A DNA stretch of 44,811 bases from an uncultured Prevotellaceae bacterium (GCA_900316985.1 ONFE01000025.1:1-44811); one strand, 5' to 3'; counted from the stretch's first letter, positions 17,888 to 27,353 are shown. The notes: a model not told the origin generated them from the letters alone. A program made the numbers and translations.

Positions 17888-19255
17888 ATGAACATTAAAA
17901 GACTATTAGCAATATGTGTGTGTGCCATATCCGTATGGACCTTATCTGCTCAAACAGGATTCGGCAAAACCGCCCAGCAAATTGCTGACGAGATGATGCC
18001 TGGATGGAATCTTGGAAACACAATGGAAGCAGTACGTAATTATCCCATCACATGGGAGACTCCTAACAGACCTGCAGTTGAAGTATTCACCAACGACGGA
18101 GGAGTGGAATCAGAAACCGTTTGGCAAGGAACCAAGACTACCCAAGAAATCATAGACTATGTGAAAAGTTGCGGCTTCAAGGCTATCAGGATCCCTTGTG
18201 CATGGGTATGGGGACATATCAGTAATCCTCAAGACTACACTATTGACGCCACCTGGATGAAAAGAGTCCGGGAGATTGTTGACTATTGTATGAAAGACGG
18301 ATTATATGTCATTTTGAATGATCATTACGATGGAGGCTGGCTAGAGAGAAATATCAATGCCACAGGTTCTGCAAAAACAAAGAATGAAGAGGTCTTAAGA
18401 AGTATCTGGACGCAGATTGCCAATGAGTTCAAGGACTATGACGAGCATCTTGTCTTCGCAGGACTCAACGAGCCTAATGTTGAGGATCAGTCCACAGTCA
18501 CACAATTGGTTTCGTATGAACAGATTTTCATTGATGCCGTCCGTGCCACTGGAGGTAATAACGCAAAGCGACTATTGGTCGTACAGGGGCCTTCCACGGA
18601 TGTGGAGAAGACATGCAACTGGATGACCAATAAGATGCCGACAGACCCCATCGGCAACAAACTCGCCATTGAGATACATTTCTATTATCCCTGGAACTTC
18701 TGGGGAATGGACAAAGATGAGAGTTGGGGCAATATGTTCTACTATTGGGGAAGCGGCAATCACGTCAGCGGCTCAAAGCATAATGCCATCTATGGCGAAG
18801 AGAGTGACATGATTAAATTTGCCGACAGTCTCAAGAACTCATTCATTGACAAAGGCATTCCTGTAATCAATGGAGAGTATGGCGTCATCTGGCGTACAAA
18901 TATCACAGGTGCCAATGAAAGTCAGGAGAAGCACAACGCTTCTATTCAGTATTATTACAAGACCATGAACAAGGTCTGCATGGAACGGGGAATTGTTCCC
19001 TTTGCATGGGACACCAATAGTACAGGCAACAACCAGATGACAATCATCGATCGCTCTTCCAAGACTATCTACAACAAATATATGATGGACGGTATTAAGG
19101 AAGCAATGGAAGAACTGGGACTCACAGCCATTCAGGCGATAAAGGAAGATGCCACCCCATACACCACGGCGACCTACAACCTAAAAGGCCAGCGAGTGAC
19201 CAACCCGCAACATGGCATCTACATCCAGAACGGAAAGAAATACATCGCCAAATAA
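17888..19255 (+). CDS. GH5 endo-beta-glucanase (cellulase-like), T9SS-type tail
   Basis: A 455-residue exported glycosidase, 10 bp after the M64 stop. Signal peptide MNIKRLLAICVCAISVWTLSAQ, then a GH5 TIM barrel with the conserved WNLGNTMEA near residue 40, acid/base E195 in AGLNEPN and nucleophile E330 in VINGEYGV. It ends with a short sorting tail (YNLKGQRV...GIYIQNGKKYIAK). The WNLGNT and NEPN forms resemble subfamily GH5_4 or GH5_2, which cut cellulose, lichenan, xyloglucan or mannans; the substrate cannot be fixed. The start at 17888 is supported by the signal peptide; longer upstream reading lies inside the M64 gene. Confidence 0.88.
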   Translation: MNIKRLLAICVCAISVWTLSAQTGFGKTAQQIADEMMPGWNLGNTMEAVRNYPITWETPNRPAVEVFTNDGGVESETVWQGTKTTQEIIDYVKSCGFKAIRIPCAWVWGHISNPQDYTIDATWMKRVREIVDYCMKDGLYVILNDHYDGGWLERNINATGSAKTKNEEVLRSIWTQIANEFKDYDEHLVFAGLNEPNVEDQSTVTQLVSYEQIFIDAVRATGGNNAKRLLVVQGPSTDVEKTCNWMTNKMPTDPIGNKLAIEIHFYYPWNFWGMDKDESWGNMFYYWGSGNHVSGSKHNAIYGEESDMIKFADSLKNSFIDKGIPVINGEYGVIWRTNITGANESQEKHNASIQYYYKTMNKVCMERGIVPFAWDTNSTGNNQMTIIDRSSKTIYNKYMMDGIKEAMEELGLTAIQAIKEDATPYTTATYNLKGQRVTNPQHGIYIQNGKKYIAK

Positions 19256-19279
19256 AAGTATAGAAATATATTTTTGTAA

Positions 19280-19408
19280 TCAGTTCATCACATATTTTCT
19301 TCCATTTTGCACATAGATGCCGTTGCGTGCGGATGCCCTGTTGACAGACTGTCCCTGCAAGTTATAGACAGCAGCATTTTTTAATTGCTGGAGCAAAGGT
19401 AAGGGCAT
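19280..19408 (-). pseudogene. remnant of a T9SS-type C-terminal sorting tail
   Basis: The minus strand encodes AAVYNLQGQSVNR...NGIYVQNGRKYVMN then a stop, matching the sorting tails of the GH5 and large surface protein in this window. Only about 42 codons remain (ATG at 19408 may be chance) and there is no upstream gene body, so it appears to be the end of a lost exported-protein gene. Confidence 0.6.
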
Positions 19409-19528
19409 CCACGCAATCCGTCAAGCCTTGACGCAAAAAAGCAATACGCTTGTAATGACAACCGCGGCAAAAGGATGACAAACGACGAAGGGGGTGACAT
19501 ATTTGTCATCAACGGTTGCCCGACAGCG

Positions 19529-19568
19529 AAAAAAAGAGGATGCAACATTATACTGCTGCATCCTCTTT
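19529..19568 (-). terminator. intrinsic terminator of pnp
   Basis: A perfect 12-bp stem (19533-19544 with 19557-19568, AAAGAGGATGCA) with a 12-nt loop. On the minus strand it is followed by a seven-T run, placed 27 bp after the pnp stop. Confidence 0.85.
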
Positions 19569-19594
19569 GGTATGTTTACGCAGAATCTCCTAAA

Positions 19595-21934
19595 TTAGAA
19601 ATCCATCTTGTCGAGCTCGTCAGTGAAACCCTTAGGTTCCTGAGTGGGCTCATGATACTCCTCATTGTTATTGCGCTCGAAACGCTGGCCGTTACGCTCT
19701 GGACGAGGACGACGCTCTCCGCGATCACCACGCTCAGGACGAGGACGGCGTTCTCCACGCTCGGGACGAGGACGACGCTCACGCTCAACATATCCCTCGG
19801 GCTTCGGGATGAGTACACGATGAGAGAGTTTGTACTTACCTGTCTTGGGATCAATCTCCAGAAGCTTCACATTGATCTTGTCGCCTTCCTTCAGACCAGC
19901 CTCTTCGACAGTCTCCAGACGCTTCCAGTCAATCTCTGAGATGTGGAGCAGACCATCCTTACCAGGCATTATCTCAACGAAGCAACCATAAGGCATGATG
20001 CTGCGGACGGTTCCCTCATAGACTTCACCTACCTCAGGAACAGCCACGATGGCCTTAATCTTACGGATGGCTGCATCGATAGACTCCTTGTTGGGAGCAG
20101 AAACCTGAACGATTCCCTTGCCGTCAACCTCATCGATAGTGATGGTGGCACCCGTTTCTTCCTGCATCTGCTGGATAATCTTTCCGCCCGGTCCAATGAC
20201 AGCACCAATGAACTCCTTGGGAATATCGAACTGCTCGATGCGCGGAACCTGAGGCTTCAGTTCAGGACGCGGCTCAGCAATAGTGTCGGTGATGCAGTTC
20301 AGAATGTGCTCACGACCGGCCTTTGCCTGCATCAGAGCCTTCTCCAAGATATCGAACGACAGACCGTCGCACTTGATATCCATCTGGGTAGCGGTCAGAC
20401 CGTCCTTCGTACCAGTGGTCTTGAAGTCCATATCGCCCAGGTGGTCCTCATCGCCGAGGATATCGGAGAGCACAGCGTACTTATCTTCACCGGGATTCTT
20501 GATGAGACCCATGGCAATACCTGAAACGGGTTTCTTGATGGGCACACCGGCATCCATCAGGGCCAGCGTACCGGCGCAGACAGTTGCCATAGAGGAAGAA
20601 CCGTTGGATTCCAGAATCTGGGATACCACGCGAACAGTGTAAGGATAGTTCTCAGGAATCATATCCTTCAGGGCGCGCCATGCCAGATGACCATGACCAA
20701 TCTCACGACGGCCTACGCCGCGCTGAGCCTTGGCCTCACCTGTGCAGAACGGGGGGAAGTTATAGTGAAGGAGGAAGCGCATGTAGCTCTTGTCGAGTAC
20801 ATCGTCGACCATCTTCTCATCGAGTTTGGTACCGAGGGTAACGGTTGTCAGCGACTGTGTCTCACCGCGGGTGAAGATTGAACTTCCGTGAGGCATGGGC
20901 AGCGGAGAAACCTCGCACCAGATGGGGCGGATCTCATCGGTCTTACGACCATCCAGACGCTTGCCTTCGTCGAGGATGCAACGGCGCATGGCGTCGCGCT
21001 CCACGTCGTGATAATACTTATCAATCAGGGCCTCGTAGTCTTCCTTTGAAATCTCGCTGTCTTCAGCAATCTCGTGCTCAGCGAAATACTTCTCCTTGAA
21101 GTCCTCAACGATCTTCTCGAAAGCATCGGCACGTGCCTGCTTCTCAAGAGCCTGACCTACTACGTCATAAGCAGGCTGATAGCACTCCTTGCGAACCAGT
21201 TCACGCAGAGCCTCATCGTTGATCTCATGGCAATATTCGCGCTTCACGTCCTTGCCCAGTTCCTTAGAGAGGGCAACCTGCATCTCACACATCGGCTTGA
21301 TGGCATCCATGGCGCATTTCAGGGCACCGAGCAGATCCTGCTCAGAGACTTCCTTCATCTCACCTTCCACCATCATGATGTTCTCAGCGGAAGCACCGAC
21401 CATCAGGTCCATGTCAGCCTCCTTCATCTGCTCGAAGGTAGGATTGATGACATACTCGCCGTTGATACGGGCTACGCGAACCTCAGAAATGGGGCACTCG
21501 AAGGGGATATCCGAAACTGCCAGGGCGCAGGAAGCAGCGAAACCAGCAAGGGCATCGGGCTGATCAACGCCATCGGCAGAGAAAAGCATCACATTCACAA
21601 ACACCTCTGCATGATAGTCAGCAGGGAAAAGCGGGCGGAGCACACGGTCCACCAGACGTGAGGTAAGGATTTCGTTATCAGAAGCTTTGCCTTCGCGCTT
21701 GGTGAATCCACCAGGGAAACGGCCGGCGGCAGCATACTGCTCGCGATAATCAACTTGCAAAGGCATAAAATCGGTTCCGGGAACTGCATCCTTTGCTGCA
21801 CAAACAGTTGCGAGCAGTACGGTGTTGTTCATGCGGAGCATGACCGAACCGTCGGTCTGTTTTGCAACTTTCCCGGTTTCAATTGTGATGGTTCTTCCAT
21901 CAGGCAATTGAACAGTTTTTGTAATTACATTCAT
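19595..21934 (-). CDS. pnp: polyribonucleotide nucleotidyltransferase (PNPase)
   Basis: A 779-residue phosphorolytic 3'-5' exoribonuclease of RNA turnover. Order: RNase PH domain 1 (to about 220, [13 protein letters not shown]), helical linker, RNase PH domain 2 (about 320-540, with [14 protein letters not shown] and [13 protein letters not shown]), KH domain near 560-620 ([14 protein letters not shown]) and S1 domain (about 630-700). The last 70 residues form an arginine-rich tail with three near-copies of ERRPRPERG, giving a basic disordered RNA-binding end longer than E. coli PNPase (711 residues). Promoter TATCTTTG is 67 bp upstream; terminator directly downstream. Monocistronic. Confidence 0.97.
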   Translation of the reverse strand: MNVITKTVQLPDGRTITIETGKVAKQTDGSVMLRMNNTVLLATVCAAKDAVPGTDFMPLQVDYREQYAAAGRFPGGFTKREGKASDNEILTSRLVDRVLRPLFPADYHAEVFVNVMLFSADGVDQPDALAGFAASCALAVSDIPFECPISEVRVARINGEYVINPTFEQMKEADMDLMVGASAENIMMVEGEMKEVSEQDLLGALKCAMDAIKPMCEMQVALSKELGKDVKREYCHEINDEALRELVRKECYQPAYDVVGQALEKQARADAFEKIVEDFKEKYFAEHEIAEDSEISKEDYEALIDKYYHDVERDAMRRCILDEGKRLDGRKTDEIRPIWCEVSPLPMPHGSSIFTRGETQSLTTVTLGTKLDEKMVDDVLDKSYMRFLLHYNFPPFCTGEAKAQRGVGRREIGHGHLAWRALKDMIPENYPYTVRVVSQILESNGSSSMATVCAGTLALMDAGVPIKKPVSGIAMGLIKNPGEDKYAVLSDILGDEDHLGDMDFKTTGTKDGLTATQMDIKCDGLSFDILEKALMQAKAGREHILNCITDTIAEPRPELKPQVPRIEQFDIPKEFIGAVIGPGGKIIQQMQEETGATITIDEVDGKGIVQVSAPNKESIDAAIRKIKAIVAVPEVGEVYEGTVRSIMPYGCFVEIMPGKDGLLHISEIDWKRLETVEEAGLKEGDKINVKLLEIDPKTGKYKLSHRVLIPKPEGYVERERRPRPERGERRPRPERGDRGERRPRPERNGQRFERNNNEEYHEPTQEPKGFTDELDKMDF

Positions 21935-22000
21935 CTAAAAATTTCTTATTGTTTTAACTTACATCAAAATGCGAAAAGGAATCTCTTCGCAAAATCCGTG

Positions 22001-22008
22001 CAAAGATA
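22001..22008 (-). promoter_or_regulatory. -7 promoter element for pnp
   Basis: TATCTTTG followed by CACGG on the minus strand matches TAnnTTTG; it gives a leader of about 60 nt before the ATG at 21934. Confidence 0.6.
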
Positions 22009-22095
22009 CGTAAAAGATAATGAACAAACGAATAAATCCGGGTAAATTATCTTTTTTTACCAAAATAAATCATTGTCGGCAGGCAGAAAGAGGGA

Positions 22096-22992
22096 TTACC
22101 AAGCCTTGGTGAGCCAATTTATTTTCATTTGGGTGATGACCTTCTTGTCGGCCTTTTCCTCCTCGACAGTAGCCAGCACGCTGCGGGGCCACCCATCGTC
22201 GAAATAGGCATAGTCGTAAAAGTAGTTGGTCGTGGTGCCGTCGGCTTCCTTCTCGGTCATCTCAGCATAGAGCTGATACTCGTTCTCGTTGGACTCTTCC
22301 TCCCCCTCCAAGGCACCGTTTCGGGCTATATAATGAAACTTAGTCCCGGCGTTCTCTACGGTTGATTCGCCCACAGGCAACACCTTTCCGTTGAAGGCGA
22401 ACAGCAGTTTGAGCTGGTGAAACAAGTTCGTGATTTTCTCCTGACTGCCCATCAGTTCCTCGGTGTTCTGCTTAATCTGCTTCTTCAGTTCGTCTATATT
22501 CTGGCGCGCATAGAGCTCGGGATGCTCGTAAAAGATACGATTCACCAGCTTGTCCTGATAGTTCAAAGCGTTCTTGTAGAGGTCTTTCCAGTTGATGATT
22601 TCCTGAAAACCGCCCATTTCATCGGTAGAAAACAGCACCTTGGTGCCTAAGGCCATGCGGGCGGCCTCCAAAGTCATCCTACCTTTTACCGAAGTGGAAT
22701 CACGCTGCCACACATCGGTGTTGACAAGTTGCATGGTGTAGCCTTTCTTTGTGGAATCGGCCACACAGATGCGGAAATCGTTTCCCGCAGCTTCCACCAC
22801 CGTGGTATCTGTTCCGACGACCTCGGCCACTACTTGCGAAAAGGTGTATTCCAGTGTGTCTGTCTTGCAAAACCATCCAATCACTCTCACCAGTGAATCG
22901 GTTGCAGCGCTGTCGGCCGTTTCCTGATTCTGGGCCTGTACTGCCATCGACAGGAACAGCAGCACGGCACAAAGCATTGTTTTAAGTTTCAT
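22096..22992 (-). CDS. exported protein of unknown function (298 aa)
   Basis: A 298-residue protein with signal peptide MKLKTMLCAVLLFLSMAVQAQ. The mature protein starts with an acidic T/S/D-rich linker, then mixed alpha/beta sequence with a charged helical section near residues 150-195 (ELKKQIKQNTEELMGSQEKI) that may form a coiled coil. Several Y/F-rich strands follow and the end is MKINWLTKAW. I do not recognise a family. It is likely periplasmic. Its own promoter lies 33-40 bp upstream, and pnp begins 161 bp after its stop with a separate promoter. Confidence 0.72.
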   Translation of the reverse strand: MKLKTMLCAVLLFLSMAVQAQNQETADSAATDSLVRVIGWFCKTDTLEYTFSQVVAEVVGTDTTVVEAAGNDFRICVADSTKKGYTMQLVNTDVWQRDSTSVKGRMTLEAARMALGTKVLFSTDEMGGFQEIINWKDLYKNALNYQDKLVNRIFYEHPELYARQNIDELKKQIKQNTEELMGSQEKITNLFHQLKLLFAFNGKVLPVGESTVENAGTKFHYIARNGALEGEEESNENEYQLYAEMTEKEADGTTTNYFYDYAYFDDGWPRSVLATVEEEKADKKVITQMKINWLTKAW

Positions 22993-23024
22993 CTTTGTTT
23001 ACTCAATTTGTTGGAAAAATCGTG

Positions 23025-23032
23025 CAAAGGTA
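23025..23032 (-). promoter_or_regulatory. -7 promoter element for the 298-aa exported protein
   Basis: TACCTTTG followed by CACG on the minus strand matches TAnnTTTG and is 33 bp before the ATG at 22992. Confidence 0.6.
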
Positions 23033-23069
23033 GTTATTAAAATATAATAACGCAAGAAAAAAGATTTTT

Positions 23070-23190
23070 TCTTTTGGTTTTTCCGCTCATTTGCACTAAC
23101 TTTATGTCTCTCCGTGCCATGAAGTTAGGCTGCATTCGGGAAAAATCAAAAATAAATTTTGGTTTTTCCGCTCATTTGCACTAACTTTGC
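23070..23190 (+). repeat. promoter-bearing tandem repeat, array A
   Basis: Two copies of a segment of the form GGTTTTTCCGCTCATTTGCA + CTAACTTT, whose -7-like boxes at 23097-23104 (TAACTTTA) and 23182-23189 (TAACTTTG) are 85 bp apart. Between them is ATGAAGTTAGGCTGCATT-yGGGAAAAAT. The stretch 23119-23189 reappears on the minus strand at 43871-43940 with only a few changes. The second copy supplies the promoter for the thioredoxin-like lipoprotein operon. Confidence 0.75.
23182..23189 (+). promoter_or_regulatory. -7 promoter element for the thioredoxin-like/DUF3160 operon
   Basis: TAACTTTG followed by CACC matches TAnnTTTG; the ATG is 28 bp further on. It is the downstream end of repeat array A. 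Confidence 0.7.
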
Positions 23191-23216
23191 ACCAAAATAT
23201 AAAATTTATAAGAAGG

Positions 23217-24371
23217 ATGAAAAAGATTATTTCCAAGACGATAGTTGCAGGGGTTGCCGTGCTGGCGCTCTCTGCCTGCAACCAAGAGAAATTCCACATC
23301 AAGGGTAACATCTCTGAGGCCAAGGACTCGATGCTCTATTTCGAGAACATCAGTCTCGACGGACCGGTAGCCATCGATTCGGTGAAACTGGGCGAAGACG
23401 GCAGCTTCGACTTCTCGGAAGCCAGACCTGAGGCTCCTGAATTCTACCGGCTGCGCATTGCCAATCAGTTTATCTCCCTAAGCGTGGATTCCACGGAGAC
23501 CATCAGCGTGAAGGCGCAATATCCTACGATGGCCGTGGACTATACGGTGGAAGGTTCTGAAAACTGTGAGACCATCAAGGAACTCTCGCTGAAAAACATA
23601 GGCCTCTACAACCAGATACTGGCTATCCAGCAGAACACGCAGATGGGTATCGAGGCTACGCGCGACAGTATCAGCAAAGTGATTGAATCTTACAAGAATG
23701 ACGTCAAGACCAATTACATCTTCAAGGCTCCGATGAAGGCCAGCAGCTATTTCGCCCTTTTCCAGACGCTGGGCAACATGCTCATCTTCAATCCCCGCGA
23801 GAATAAGGAAGACATCAAGGCCTTTGCTGCAGTGGCTACCTCATGGGACACCTATTATCCCAATGCCGTGCGCGGTCAGAACCTGCACAATATTGCCCTT
23901 GAAGGCATGAAAAACGTGCGCATCATGGAGAACAAGCAAAACCTGCAGATTGATCCGAGCAAGATCAATACCTCAGGAGCACTCGACATCTCACTGGTGA
24001 ACAACAAGGGACAGGTGAGTAAGCTGAGCGACCTGAAAGGCAAAGTGGTACTGCTCGACTTCCACGCCTTCGCTGCCAACGAGAGCACGGCACGCATCAT
24101 GAAACTGCGCGAGATCTACAACAAGTATCATGCACAGGGACTGGAAATCTATCAGGTCAGCGTGGATCCCAATGAACACTTCTGGAAACAGCAGACGGCA
24201 GCCCTGCCGTGGGTTTGCGTACGCGACCCGCAAGGCATTGAATCCGGCCTGATGCAGACTTTCAACATCCAGGATATCCCTACCTTCTTCATCGTGGGGC
24301 GTGATAATTTGCTCCATAAGCGTGACGCACAGATCAAAGACCTGGATGCAGAGATTCAGAGTTTACTTTAA
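23217..24371 (+). CDS. thioredoxin-fold (AhpC/TSA-like) lipoprotein without CxxC
   Basis: A 384-residue lipoprotein; lipobox ALSAC puts the lipidated cysteine at residue 21. An N-terminal DUF4369-like beta-domain (about 25-130) is followed by a helical linker and a C-terminal thioredoxin-like domain (about 265-384) starting DLKGKVVLLDF. Where redoxins have WCGPC this protein has HAFAANEST, so both redox cysteines are missing, although the cis-Pro segment DIPTFFIV is kept. It probably serves as a binding or scaffold fold rather than a reductase. ATG at 23217 follows AGAAGG and the promoter. First gene of a three-gene operon (gap of 11 bp to the next). Confidence 0.85.
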   Translation: MKKIISKTIVAGVAVLALSACNQEKFHIKGNISEAKDSMLYFENISLDGPVAIDSVKLGEDGSFDFSEARPEAPEFYRLRIANQFISLSVDSTETISVKAQYPTMAVDYTVEGSENCETIKELSLKNIGLYNQILAIQQNTQMGIEATRDSISKVIESYKNDVKTNYIFKAPMKASSYFALFQTLGNMLIFNPRENKEDIKAFAAVATSWDTYYPNAVRGQNLHNIALEGMKNVRIMENKQNLQIDPSKINTSGALDISLVNNKGQVSKLSDLKGKVVLLDFHAFAANESTARIMKLREIYNKYHAQGLEIYQVSVDPNEHFWKQQTAALPWVCVRDPQGIESGLMQTFNIQDIPTFFIVGRDNLLHKRDAQIKDLDAEIQSLL

Positions 24372-24382
24372 CGATTAACGAT

Positions 24383-24919
24383 ATGGCAAGAGGCACACTG
24401 ACATCATTTCTGCTGTTCAGTTTGCTTCTTGTGCTTTCTGCTACAGCAGAAGAAAAGACAGACAGCGCCCTCTTCACGCTCCGGCAGGTGAACGACACGC
24501 TCCACGTACTGGAACTCAGGAGCAAGGGACAAGGAACAGGAAACGAGGAACAGGTAAGCAAATGGCCGCTGCCCTACCCCGTATACCAATTCCAGACAGG
24601 CGATGTGGACGGCGACGGAAAAACGGATGCCATGGTGGGTGTGATCAAAAGCACCCGCTATTTCCCTGAAAAAGGCCGGCGCCTGTTCATCTTCAAGAAC
24701 TATGAGGGACATGTGAGGGCGCTTTGGCTGGGTTCGCGACTAGGTGGTATCCTTCAGGATTTCCGTTATGTTGACGGTCTTATCCGCAGTCTGGAGACCA
24801 CTACCGACAACCGCTACGTGGTAGCCGAGTATCAATGGGAGCACTTCGGAATGAGTTTCAGGCGGTTCTTAGCCAAAAACGTCAGCCGCGAAGAAGCCTT
24901 GCTAATATTCAACCAATGA
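24383..24919 (+). CDS. exported FG-GAP/VCBS-like small protein
   Basis: A 178-residue protein with a signal peptide (about 22 residues, ending ATAEE). DVDGDGKTDAMVGVI near residue 72 is a calcium-binding loop of the FG-GAP/VCBS or dockerin-like type, followed by strands that could form one beta-propeller-like blade. No catalytic motif is seen. It lies between the cysteine-free thioredoxin-like lipoprotein and the DUF3160 protein with gaps of 11 and 25 bp, so the three are co-transcribed and may work together in the envelope. Function unknown. Confidence 0.75.
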   Translation: MARGTLTSFLLFSLLLVLSATAEEKTDSALFTLRQVNDTLHVLELRSKGQGTGNEEQVSKWPLPYPVYQFQTGDVDGDGKTDAMVGVIKSTRYFPEKGRRLFIFKNYEGHVRALWLGSRLGGILQDFRYVDGLIRSLETTTDNRYVVAEYQWEHFGMSFRRFLAKNVSREEALLIFNQ

Positions 24920-24944
24920 ACATTAACTATAAACATTCAATATT

Positions 24945-27353
24945 ATGAGAAAAGCAATCCTATTAGCCCTTCTGCTCTTCACATTGGGAGCAAACGCACA
25001 GCAACTGAAGCCTTCACGCCTGAATGTGGAGAAACTCAACGGTAAGATAGATCTCAACCAGGATATTTCCGGTTACAGTCTCAGCGACCTGCGCATCCTT
25101 CGCAATGCTTTCTCTGCCCGCCAGGGCTACTGCTTCATGAATGCCGACCTGCGCGGTATCTTCAGTAGCACTTCCTGGTACAACACCGTACTGGAAAAAC
25201 GCTTCTGGGACAGTGAGGAATACAAAGAAAACGGTGAGAAGAACACCAAGCCCAACAGCATGGCTCCTATCAGTTATACCAAGGAGGAACAGGCTTTCAT
25301 GGCCAAACTGAAAGCGCGCGAGAATGAACTGAAAGCTAATAATTTCCCCGGCACTCCCGGACAACTGGTGAACATTGCCAATATCGTAAACCCCTTCCAG
25401 CTCTCCACATTCGATCCACGGTTGCAGAAAGCCCTCAGCCGTCAGGGATTTGCCATCGTGCCCGGAGAGGAAGACCAGCTGTTCCACGTCTATGAGCGCA
25501 ACGACTATCACAACTTCCCAAGTTTTGTGACCACCGACCTCTTCCTGCAGGCTTTTCACATGTATTTCGACTGCCTGCTGCGCGACGTGGAGGAACAGAA
25601 GATGCTTCCCGTGATGACCGAATTCAGCAAGACGGCCTATCAGGAAATAAGCAAGATTGCCAGTCAGACCAAGAATCCGGACATGAAGGCTGCCGCCGAA
25701 TACGACATGGCCTTCTTTGCCATTGCCCATACACTGCTCACGGGAAAACAGACACTGGCCTACCCTGCTGCCTACAAAGCGTCAGCTGAAGAGGAAATAA
25801 AAAATGTCAAGGATGCCGGTATCAAATATTCGGAGTTTCTGGGCTATACGCCTGAGAACGAAATGCCGAAATATTTCTACAGCACCTATCGCCCACGCGG
25901 CCATTACACGCGGTCGGAAAGTCTGAAATGCTACTTCATGGGAATGATGTGGCTGCAGAGCGCGCCCTTCGGAACGGATATGGAGCGCTATCTGAAGAGT
26001 GCCCTGCTCATTGCGGATGTCATCGGCAAGAACGACAAACTGCACCAGCTCTACGAAACCGTGAACCAACCCATCACCTTCCTGATGGGTCAGACCGACA
26101 ACGTTTCGCTGCTGCAGGTATACCAATTGATGAAGGAACAGAACCTAACAGTTGAGGAATGCCTCAAAAACAAGGCGAAACTTACAAAAATCCGCAAATC
26201 CATCGAGGATTTGGACGGCAAGCAGACGCGCATCAAACCCAAGAATCTTATATCCAGTGCGGTGAAGCTGAACGTGATTCCGCAGCGTTATCAGCCCGAT
26301 GCCGAAGTGCTGCAGGAAATGGTGGACTATGAAAGCAAACCTACACTGCGCCCTGAGCCTACCGGTCTTGACGTACTGGCTGCCATCGGCATCCAATCGG
26401 CCGAGCGCATCCTGCTGAAAGAACTCAACGAACAGGAACGCTGGAACAAGTATGAGGAGAATCTGCAACGGATGAAAGAGCGTATGTCGGAGATTGACTG
26501 GAACTGCTGCGTGGCCAACCGCTGGATAGCTTCCACCAAGGACATCAACGCCGTACCCGAGGGTGCACCTTATTTTATGAAGACACAGCAATGGGACAAG
26601 AAGTCGCTCAACAGCGCCTTGGCTTCGTGGGCAGAACTGAAGCACGACGCCATCCTCTATGCCAAACAGCCGTTTGGTGCCGAATGCGGCGGCTATGGCA
26701 TACCTGAGCCCATCACCCGCGGATATGTAGAGCCGAATATCGCTTATTGGACGAAGGCCCTTGAACTGATTGACGCCACCAATTCGCTGCTCCAGAAATA
26801 CGACCTCACTACCGAGAAGAGCAAGAGCTGCACCGAGGAATTGCGCGACAAGGCCGAATTCCTGCTAAACTGCAGCAAGAAGGAACTGGCCGGAAAGCGC
26901 CTCAGCGATGAAGAATACAGTCAGGTGGAAAGCATCGGATCTGCCTTCGAATACATCACGCTGCACCTCATCCAGCAGCCCAACCAGATTCTGGAGGGGT
27001 GGAATGACGTAGAGGGTGCCGACAAGAAAATCGCACTGGTGGCCGATGTCTATACGGCGAATGCATTCAACAACCCAAATCCGGCTGTAGTCTATGAGGC
27101 CGTGGGTCCTGCCCACGAGATTTACGTAGTCGTTGAGATTGAAGGTTACCTGTATCTCACCCGCGGTGCCGTCTTCTCCTACCGTGAATTCCATGAAGCC
27201 CTCGATGCTCCGCGCATGACCGACGAGGAATGGCAGGAGCAGTTGCAGACCAAGCCCAACAAGGGCATCCCCGAGTGGATGAAGGAAATCATCGTGCCGC
27301 TCAACGGAAAATCGCTCGACAACGAGAAGATTTTCTATAGTTCCGGTTGCTAA
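24945..27353 (+). CDS. exported YARHG-DUF3160 protein
   Basis: An 802-residue exported protein (signal peptide MRKAILLALLLFTLGANAQ). A YARHG domain at about residues 40-85 is recognised by YSLSDLRILRNAFSARQGY and the following F...SSTSWY; YARHG is thought to be an extracellular, possibly peptidoglycan- or ligand-binding module. The rest matches DUF3160 (FVTTDLFLQAFHMYFD, then helical sequence, SCTEELRDKAEFLL, and the C-terminal EIYVVVEIEGYLYLTRGAVFSY). DUF3160 has no established activity. Last gene of its operon; a large inverted repeat follows 1 bp after the stop. Confidence 0.85.
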   Translation: MRKAILLALLLFTLGANAQQLKPSRLNVEKLNGKIDLNQDISGYSLSDLRILRNAFSARQGYCFMNADLRGIFSSTSWYNTVLEKRFWDSEEYKENGEKNTKPNSMAPISYTKEEQAFMAKLKARENELKANNFPGTPGQLVNIANIVNPFQLSTFDPRLQKALSRQGFAIVPGEEDQLFHVYERNDYHNFPSFVTTDLFLQAFHMYFDCLLRDVEEQKMLPVMTEFSKTAYQEISKIASQTKNPDMKAAAEYDMAFFAIAHTLLTGKQTLAYPAAYKASAEEEIKNVKDAGIKYSEFLGYTPENEMPKYFYSTYRPRGHYTRSESLKCYFMGMMWLQSAPFGTDMERYLKSALLIADVIGKNDKLHQLYETVNQPITFLMGQTDNVSLLQVYQLMKEQNLTVEECLKNKAKLTKIRKSIEDLDGKQTRIKPKNLISSAVKLNVIPQRYQPDAEVLQEMVDYESKPTLRPEPTGLDVLAAIGIQSAERILLKELNEQERWNKYEENLQRMKERMSEIDWNCCVANRWIASTKDINAVPEGAPYFMKTQQWDKKSLNSALASWAELKHDAILYAKQPFGAECGGYGIPEPITRGYVEPNIAYWTKALELIDATNSLLQKYDLTTEKSKSCTEELRDKAEFLLNCSKKELAGKRLSDEEYSQVESIGSAFEYITLHLIQQPNQILEGWNDVEGADKKIALVADVYTANAFNNPNPAVVYEAVGPAHEIYVVVEIEGYLYLTRGAVFSYREFHEALDAPRMTDEEWQEQLQTKPNKGIPEWMKEIIVPLNGKSLDNEKIFYSSGC

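Larger units (their letters stand above)
19256..19594. other. 339-bp intergenic region between GH5 and pnp
   Basis: It lies between convergent genes and contains a minus-strand remnant of an exported-protein tail (19280-19408) and the pnp terminator (19529-19568). The rest (19409-19528) holds nothing I can interpret. Confidence 0.5.

Noticed and set aside
23119-23189. Reading the repeat block beginning ATGAAGTTAGGCTGC as a small gene (M-K-L-G-C-I...)
   Set aside because: The frame is short, and at both loci it lies within the promoter repeat; at 43.9 kb it only seems to extend the HAD gene upstream, whose real start is 43790.
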